Positions 57,310-64,000 of a stretch of 64,000 nucleotides of DNA are shown here, in pieces. The position numbers and the translations under genes are program-made. The DNA is from Sorghum bicolor (Eukaryota > Streptophyta > Magnoliopsida > Poales > Poaceae), in NCBI RefSeq assembly GCF_000003195.3, contig NC_012875.2, positions 32,964,314 through 33,028,313 on the forward strand, written 5' to 3'. Position 1 is the stretch's first letter. Each line of letters starts with the position of its first letter. Below the pieces are notes generated by a model. The model made no database searches, was not told the origin of the DNA, and worked only from the letters and a program-made list of their open reading frames with translations.

Positions 57310-57720
57310 TATTAAGAAAAGGACATCCTAGGATTAAAGGGACATCTTTACTATTCCCCATGTCTAATATCATAAAGTCAGCAGGGACATAAGAGCCTCT
57401 AATTTGAACTAACAGATCAGTAGCTATTCCTTCTATCTAACATGTTGATTGATCAGCAAGTTGCAAATAAGCAGCAGCAGGGGCCATAGGTGAGTAGAAT
57501 AGAGTGTTATACATTTCCTTAGACATTATATTAACACTTGATCCTAGATCACAAATAGCATTTTTAAAAGTATGAGGCCGAATAGTGCATTCCATTATGG
57601 AACTACCAGGATCACTTTTCCTAATAGGAAGATCTTGATCTCCAAAGTTAAAATACTTTATATCAACAAGATTGGCAGTCTCCATATTTTCAGGCTTACC
57701 AGGAATTTTACTAGATTCAA
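57310..57720 (-). pseudogene. A3 aspartic protease, truncated by the Tat insertion
   Basis: NLVDIKYFNFG, then LPIRKSDPGSSIMECTIRPH, CDLGSSVNIMSKEMYNTL (catalytic DLG variant of plant gypsy proteases) and LQLADQST. The frame stops at 57437, and the next segment reads DFMILDMG and LILGCPFLNT before similarity ends at about 57310. It matches domain 1 of A1. Everything downstream is replaced by the Tat LTR. Confidence 0.78.
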
Positions 57721-57724
57721 AAGA

Positions 57725-58880
57725 TGGTATAGCGGAAGCAAATTGAGCTAATTAGGTTTCTAGCATGTTATTAAAGCTAAGTTGATTTTTCATAGCAGAA
57801 GAGAAATCATCCAATTTAGCATTTATATTCTCAAGTATCTTGTCATTAGCAAGCAACTTTTTATTTAAGTTCTCAGTTAATGTACCTTGACTATAAACAA
57901 GATCCTTTAAACTAGGATACCCATTGTTGTTGTTGTTATTTAGGAAAGTTAGAATGAGGAAATGAATTAAAAGTATTACCTTGAGAATTGGAGCACTGAT
58001 TCCATCCTTGATTTGGTTGGCGAAAACCAATATCATTGTTGAGGAAGTTGAGATCTTCACGAGTCTCAGGGCAGTGATTGCTAAAATGTCCACATTCACC
58101 ATAGACTTTGCAAGTCATGTGTGAATCCAGGGATTGAACAACTTCTTGAGTACTTATCTTCTCATATTGTTCTAGCTTTTTGGCCAATACATCCATCTTG
58201 GCTACAATCATGTCAGCTTCTTTAAGAGAATGCATACCTCTCTTGCGGAGCTGTAGTCATTCTTCGTTCCATCCTTGATTATACACCATCTTCTCTATCA
58301 ATGCTTTAGTGTCTGCAACACCAAGAGGGAAAAAGCAACCGCCAGCTGCGGCATCTAAATGGCTCCTATCTTGTGGAACTAGACCATGATAGAAGTTCTA
58401 GATCAAAAGCCAGTCTTCCATCCCATGGTGCAGATAGGCAGCCGACATACTCTTGCATTCTCTCCCAAGCATTAGGAATGGATTCCTCAGCTTGTTGTGT
58501 AAAACTAGAGCTTTTATTGCGAAGAGCATTGGTCTTGCTAATAGGGAACAACTTAACAAGGAAAGTGTTGGAACACTTGTCCCATGTATCTACAGAATCG
58601 TGATTGGCATAGAACCATTGCATCGCTTTTCCTAGCAGAGACAAAGGAAAAAGACAAAGGTGGATAGCTTCTTGTGGGATTCCCTTAATGGTAAAGGTGC
58701 CTCATATCTCCAAGAAATGTTGGAGATGTGCATTGGCATCTTCATGAGGTTTGCCACAGAAAGGACTAGCCTGGACCATAGTGATCAATGTGGGTTTCAA
58801 CTCAAAAAATTGGAGTTGGCATCAATCACGGCTAGACTGCTTGCTACATTAGTGATAGAAGGAGCAGAGAATTCAGGAAT
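57725..58880 (-). pseudogene. A3 Gag, broken
   Basis: Minus strand from about 58810: FFELKPTLITMVQASPFCGK, HEDANAHLQHFLEI, then a TGA, LFPLSLLGKAMQWFYANHD (Trp kept, unlike A1), WERMQEYVGCLSAPWDG, and the knuckle CKVYGECGHFSNHC (about 58131-58090, first Cys spacing altered). The tail is NDKILENINAKLDDFSSAM. At least three frame changes. Homologous to A1 gag. Confidence 0.8.
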
Positions 58881-58891
58881 GGTCTTGACCA

Positions 58892-58989
58892 TGTTCGTGA
58901 GAGAAGGGATGATAGAAAAGAAAAGGGTAAGAATGAAATATGTTCGTGAGAGAAGGGATGATAGAAAAGAAAAGGGTAAGAATGAAATG
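58892..58989. repeat. 49-base tandem duplication in the A3 leader
   Basis: Two essentially identical 49-base units (starts 58892 and 58941, each beginning TGTTCGTGAGAGAAGGG) between PBS and gag. The near identity implies a recent duplication compared with the age of the element. Confidence 0.9.
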
Positions 58990-59073
58990 AAAGGTAAAAT
59001 TAACATGATAAATTGGAACAAACTTACTCCAAAGATTTGTACTTAAAGAACTCGATGCTCACACCGGTTGCCT

Positions 59074-59091
59074 TCCCCGGCAACGGCGCCA
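59074..59091 (-). other. A3 primer binding site (tRNA-Asp type)
   Basis: The Athila-type 18-base site on the minus strand, eight bases from the LTR end at 59100. Confidence 0.92.
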
Positions 59092-59099
59092 GAAATGTT

Positions 59100-60833
59100 T
59101 GTTTGCAATTCTTAACGCAATCACCAAAAGTAGACAGAAAGTCTAGTCCCTGTCAACAGCACTAGAAGTGCTTAATGACACTTCTTAGTGATACTAAGAA
59201 AGGATAGAGGTTAACTACTATCCTTGAAGCATTGGCTCAGTAGTTCTTGGCTACACCTAAGGTGAGGCTAGAGTTGGCTAGTCCAATAATGCCTAGCGGC
59301 ATTGTCAATCCCGACACTAGTAGGGCCATCAGACGTGATTGCAATCTACCTAGATAAATGGGATCTGCAAGCGCACAGAACTATCATGTGTAGCACTTCA
59401 CTTGGTGAGTAACTAGGTGTCGATTTATAATTTCCCAAAGGAAGGCTGGGGTGATGTGGTCGATTTGGGCAAGAATGGATGATCAGAACTAGGAATGGTA
59501 AATGAATGGGTAAAGGATAACCAAACTAATCTACCAACTAATCTAGATAAATAAGAGTGGTAGTAGATTTAGGGGACCCAATAAAAGGATATCACTAGTT
59601 ATTTAAGTCAAGCAAAGAGGTGTACCCGTCCTGAATCTCAAGCACAAAGCACAATGAGCCTTACATTTTAAGAACTAAACCGAACATGGGGGAATACATA
59701 GGCAATCAGGGCTATCACCAACTAGTGCTACCCCAGCTATTCGTGGGTCTAGTCGTATCTGAATGTAAGCATATAGCCTAAGCACCGCGCTTAATTTATA
59801 CTCCTACTATCTTTACCCGAGCTCTGGAGTAAAGACACCTTAACAAGACGACAGAGCAATTACTATCTTGAATAACTAACACTAAACTAACCAAGCACTT
59901 ATCCCAACACAATCAAGCACCTAAGCTCACTAATGATATGATCACTATAAACTAAGTACTTGAAAGGTAAATAGCACTCAAAATACCAAAGGTAAATTAT
60001 AAATAAATGAGTACTAAGATAGCAAAGGTATAATACCAAAATGGAGAGGAGGAAAACTCTTCCCATATCCAAGCTGAGCTACACCTAGCTACTCCTCCCG
60101 CTTACAACTCCCAGCAGCTAGAGCAAAGCTGAGCTGGAGGCAGAGAGGCTATGGAGCTAAGCTAGCTACCTAAGCGAGGGAGCTACTACGCTAACACTTA
60201 CTCTAAGATCTATGCTATGCTTGAGCCTCTTCTTGTGTTCTCTACTTTTCTCCCCCTCAAAACAGTGGCCGAGGGGGTCCTTTTATAGGCCAGGGAGTCT
60301 TCTGGTGGAAGGAGCTCGCAGGGGAGTGAAGAGGAGTGGCGGGCGCCACCCTTGGGTAACCGCCTTTGCTCCCAACGGTCCAGATGATCTCCCAATGTTA
60401 GTTCCTGGTAAGACACGTGTTGGAGTACCATTTTGTCACATGTTGGAAGACCATGATCCATGTGACAACATGTTCTAGCCATTAGATCAAACTGACATTG
60501 CGTTGGACGCCTTAGATGGACTCCTAGAGGTGTCACGTGGATCGATGATGTGGCTGCCTACGCGGGGGTGGCGCCCGCCACGTTGGCCCGGCGGTCGCCA
60601 CCTTGGCATGGCGCTCGCCACCCTAGTTGGCCTATGTGGCACCAAGTGTGGTGGTTTGCCTTCTAGGTGGGTCCTTTTCACTCTTTTTCCTACTATTTCC
60701 TGCATACAATTAAATTTCTATGTACATGTGGAACTAGCTAAGTAATAACCAAAATATGCACATGTTCATGTTGATTTGCCATGGTTTTGGATGAAATGTT
60801 GATGGTCAAAATGGGTGTTAAGTACCATCAACA
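59100..60833 (-). repeat. A3 5' LTR
   Basis: 1734 bases; in element orientation TGTTGATGGTACTT to GCAAACA. TATA (TATAAAA) is at 60281-60287 on minus. A GC block with GGCGCCCGCC-type motifs is at about 60336-60352 and 60567-60622. The GTGCGCTTGCAGATC box is present near 59366-59380. Confidence 0.88.
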
Positions 60834-61154
60834 GCTACCTTCTTAAACTTTTCCATGAACATGAACCTTGGAAGAAGTTGACATGCTAGAATTCATCCTT
60901 GCTAATGATTCAACATGACTAAAATCTACATGTCTTAACTTTCTCTCATTCCTATATGATTTGGCCACTAGATTAGAAAGAACACACCTGTGCTAGTCTC
61001 CATGACAAAACTGGAAGCCTCCATAGGGGGTCGGCCGACCCTTTCTTGGTGGCTAGCCATGCCCATGTTTTTTCTAAACCATCTCTTACACCAAGGGGGA
61101 AGTTTGAACACTTGGTTCTACCAAATGGGGATCCACCAACCACAAGTTGGGGGG
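60834..61154. other. Unclassified retroelement-like flank left of the solo LTR
   Basis: 321 bases without a frame. It contains the 14-base palindrome GGGTCGGCCGACCC at 61028-61041. It continues beyond the solo LTR at 61901, where related palindromes occur. Confidence 0.4.
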
Positions 61155-61895
61155 TGTTGACACTGTTTTTGGACACGTATCTTCGTACACGTATCTGGGA
61201 ATTAATGAAATATAGATCGGCAGGTGAAAGAGTGGTGACTGGTTATCAAAGGAGTTGCCGATGGGGATTGATGCCAATGGCGAAGCAGCAGAATGTGGCC
61301 AAGTCTAGGGGTGTTGATTGATCTATGTTGATGACTCATACTAGTTGTTGTCGATGCTGATGGGAGGTAGTTTGCCGATTGTTGATGATAATAGGAGGAG
61401 GCGCAGGAATTGCTGATAGGATGGTGGCGGTGTGCCGATCGCCTGTGGTAGATAGATTAATGTTTTCCATAGCTATTAGAGTTTGTTTTGTATACGGATT
61501 CTGTTCAATTTGGAATAAGAGTCCTAGTCATGTCTGGTTGTAATTCTTTTGGACAGGGTATAAATATAGACCCCATAGCAATGTAATAGACAAGACAATC
61601 AATAAAACACAAGTTTTTACATCTATTCCAACATCTACTTTTTCGACGACTTCGTCAATTCACATATTTTTCCTTTTACTTACGAGTTCTTAGGAATTCA
61701 TCGAGTCAATCTCGACGAGTTCTCAAGTTCCGCGTGAATACCTCTTGGCCGTGGCATCCGGGCGTATCGCTGTTGCCGGGACCAAAGTATTCAAGTTATA
61801 ACCTTTGTCGATTACATGGTCAAATCGGCTGGCACGCCTTAACATTGAATCAGGTATTAGCCCTTTGTGTTTGCAGATCTACTTTTGCACCAACA
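61155..61895 (+). repeat. Solo LTR, Tat-like, TSD GGGGG
   Basis: 741 bases, TGTTGACACTG to TTGCACCAACA, flanked by GGGGG at 61150-61154 and 61896-61900. TATA (TATAAATA) is at 61559-61566, so orientation is plus. The 3' half aligns with the end of the Tat LTR 55831-57308. No internal sequence remains, as expected from LTR-LTR recombination. Confidence 0.88.
61559..61566 (+). promoter_or_regulatory. TATA box of the solo LTR
   Basis: TATAAATA in GGGTATAAATATAGACC, 404 bases into the LTR. Confidence 0.65.
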
Positions 61896-64000
61896 GGGGG
61901 TCTAGCCTGACCCGTTTGTCCTAGAGTATTGTGCAAACACTAAGAAGCCATCCCCACTTGCAACTCTTGTGGAAACACATGGTGTAGTCTTTGACAATAG
62001 CTCCCTTGGACCCCTTCTCCTCTTCTTCTTCATCCCATTTCTCCTCACCTTAAATGTATCACCTTCTAGCCTCCTCTGTGTCTCCTAGATTACCAAGAGT
62101 AACTTAACCATGGCCCCCACTAGCAGAAATGTCGCTACCCCCTTTTGTGAGGGCCCTTTCAATCATGAGGTAGACCTGTTTGAGAAACTAGAGGCCACCA
62201 TGGAGGCTATTGTGTTTGAGGTAGAGCCCTACCATGCCATTGATGCCCACCTTTCATGAAGAACCACAAGGGTATTGGTGGTGGGCTAGACAAGGGAAGG
62301 TGTTTTGTTCCTTTGTTCACCTTAGAGAAGCAGTTGTGCGAATAGCCAAACTCCACTATTCCCCTAAGAGCATATGGTGAAAGGTTAATCCTCCGTGATC
62401 AATGAGCCGTTAAGGTGTTTTGAGGATAGAGTCATGAAAAAGGTCCTTAGTGTGGTTTTGCACACTTAGAAACAATAATGGGGCATGAGGACCTCCTCCT
62501 TTGACCTCCTTCCATAAAAATTTCAAACCTATTCACAAATATGCTAGCAACTTAGCTAAGTTCATTCAATCTTCATCATTGTAACTTGTGCCTATTCAAT
62601 AAAATGAGGTATTCATTCTGCTGGTGTGTTGCCACCAGTAGGACACCTACACTTGATGATTTTCCTATCTTTGCAATCCTCAAAACACTCAAGAACCCAG
62701 GTGTGGGGGGGTCAGTCGACGCCCCAACTATGTCTCTAAACTATTTTGAACACACCATGGCGTAGCACATGGCGTGACACGTTGGCATGACAAAATCTGA
62801 CCCAAGTAAGGGGGTCGGGCGACCCCCTCCTTGGCGGCCAACGGGAACACAAGTTTGTAGAAGTACATTCTCAATAGAGGGAATTCAAATGGCACCAATA
62901 GGCATGCCCAAGTGGGGTCGGCTGACCCCACCTTGGAGCCCTGGACCCATCAGTCAGCATCCACTCATCATCTACATGCTTCCTGACTAGTTTGCCACTC
63001 CTACTCCCCCTCTATTCTTTTAGTTTTTCTTTTACTTTTTATTTGCTTTCCTTAAATAAAATAAAATAAAATAAAAATAAAAGCAAGAAGACTTGCATTA
63101 GGTAAAAAAGGGGTGACATGATTTATGACATTTAAAGGTTAAAAGCGTCACAAAGTCTAATTCTTGCACATGTTTATGCTTGTGGGTCAAATATCTTGAT
63201 AGGTATATCATATTGACTAAGTTGTTGATAAATGTGATATAGTTCTTGGCTCATGATTCATACCTTTTCTATTCAAAGTTCTTAGAGATTTATTTTGAAA
63301 ATGTCATTTTCCCCATAAGTGTCGCTTACTCCTCAATAACTAAGAAAATTCCTACCAATGACTTATATATTCATACCATGTTCAAAACCCATTCTATATA
63401 TGCTACTTGTACTTGTGTTGAGTTCAGTCAAACCTTGTTGACCCTAGTTGAGAATCAAGTCATAGTCCCAAGATCAAGATCACATACACGCCACATATAC
63501 ACATGCTGCTTCTACACTGGAAGTACGCAAAAACATGGCATCCATCTCCGCCATATAGATGCTCCAATGTTTTAAGGTTTCAGAATATCTCTCTAAGTAT
63601 TGCTTAGTAGATGAGACACAAAGGCTATGCAAAAAAAAAGAGAAGTGGACACATGAAGGTCCATTGCTCTAAAAAATGGTAGCCATGTCTCAAATAAAAA
63701 AATAAATAGAGAAGAGAGATCTTATCAAATAGAGGAGCATTTTGCTCCATCATTTTCCACACACTTGCACATCTTGATCTAAGTTTATGACATTCTTCTC
63801 CTTAGATCATTGTTTTGACTTTACAATAGATGCAATGCAAGCATGCTATCATGTTCATCCCTACCAAAGCCCCACACAAGCCTATAGATATATGATGAAA
63901 CAAAAAGAAGCCAGTCTTAGTATGAGAATAAAGGGAAGAGAGTGAGGAGTTGCAAGGAGGAGTCCCGACCTGTCAAGAGTCTTCTCCAAGGTGTGCCTCA
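61896..64000. other. Degraded retroelement region, probably an Athila-like 3' part
   Basis: No credible gene. A short frame from ATG 62112 (MAPTSRNVATPFCEGPFNHE, about 49 codons) has no known motif. Near-palindromes GGGGGTCGGGCGACCCCC (62810-62827) and GTGGGGTCGGCTGACCCCAC (62912-62931) occur. From about 63500 strings such as CTGGAAGTACGC, TTGCACATCTTGAT and TTTGACTTTACAATA resemble the A1 3' interior (11085-11630), suggesting an Athila-like 3' region on plus that leaves the window at the right. Confidence 0.4.
63056..63082. repeat. AAAAT microsatellite
   Basis: Four to five AAAAT units with one interruption, in otherwise AT-rich sequence. Confidence 0.85.

Larger units (their letters stand above)
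36701..57310 (+). mobile_element. Tat-lineage (Grande-like) Ty3/gypsy element with antisense genes
   Basis: Order: gag remnant, protease, RT, RNase H, a second archaeal-type RNase H, integrase, then about 14 kb to the PPT (55812-55830) and 3' LTR (55831 to about 57308). The second RNase H and a long 3' region with antisense genes are marks of the Tat lineage. A2 (42597-50740) and an LTR fragment (51690-53244) are nested in it. The 5' part is missing at 36701, probably left of the window across the Tekay-like LTR. Many stops make it old. Confidence 0.85.
57310..60833 (-). mobile_element. Athila-like element A3, 5' part, split by the Tat element
   Basis: On the minus strand: 5' LTR 59100-60833, tRNA-Asp PBS, gag, then protease as far as about 57310, where the Tat 3' LTR begins. 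The rest should lie beyond the Tat element, off the left of the window. The flank next to the LTR is GCTAC (60834-60838); its partner is not visible. It is the oldest host in the nest. Confidence 0.8.

Noticed and set aside
62112..62260. Possible gene start MAPTSRNVATPF
   Set aside because: Only about 49 codons, no motif, stops follow in all frames; not supported as a gene.

Overview
The window is plant nuclear DNA, almost certainly from a grass (Poaceae) and possibly an Andropogoneae species. No ordinary host gene, rRNA, tRNA gene or CRISPR array was found. Nearly every base can be assigned to LTR retrotransposons inserted into one another. The grass call rests on the element types (SIRE-like Ty1/copia, Athila-like Ty3/gypsy with a tRNA-Asp primer site, a Tat/Grande-like Ty3/gypsy with antisense genes, Tekay-like long LTRs) and on GC-rich gene-like blocks inside LTRs. 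Genus is not resolved.

Layout, outermost host first: (1) Athila-like element A3 on the minus strand (57310-60833, 5' LTR 59100-60833) hosts (2) a Tat-lineage Ty3/gypsy element on the plus strand (36701-57310, 3' LTR 55831-57308). This appears to be split by (3) a Tekay-like LTR (33061-36700, its start lies off the left edge). That LTR hosts (4) a SIRE-like copia element (1-33060, 5' LTR cut by the window edge). Inside the copia sit (5a) Athila-like A1 (5485-13790, in RNase H, TSD GCTAG) and (5b) a non-autonomous gypsy element G1 (17091-33026, in the copia 3' LTR, TSD CTATT). G1 hosts (6) L1, a minus-strand large retrotransposon derivative with 3-kb LTRs (18751-28863, TSD TAGCC). The Tat element also carries Athila-like A2 on the minus strand (42597-50740, TSD ACCAC) and a truncated Athila-type LTR (51690-53244). 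Right of A3 is a degraded, unclassified retroelement region (60834-64000) holding a solo LTR (61155-61895, TSD GGGGG).

Coding content: the copia has recognisable gag, protease, integrase, RT and RNase H, but is broken by frameshifts and stops and carries YVND instead of YVDD in RT. A1 has gag and two tandem protease domains but no RT or integrase. A2 keeps the second protease domain but has an unrelated protein in the gag position. G1 has a 3-kb, nearly open frame with no pol domain. L1 has one 252-residue coiled-coil protein. The Tat element has degraded gag-PR-RT-RNase H-second RNase H-integrase on the plus strand. Between pol and the 3' LTR it has two antisense, multi-intron accessory genes: one with a plant mobile domain (PMD, 55593-51448) and one acidic protein with its own TATA box (50975-41909). 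This antisense gene pair is the most interesting content of the window.

Limits: domain names come from motifs read by eye, divergence remarks are by-eye counts, and lineage names need a domain-based phylogeny.
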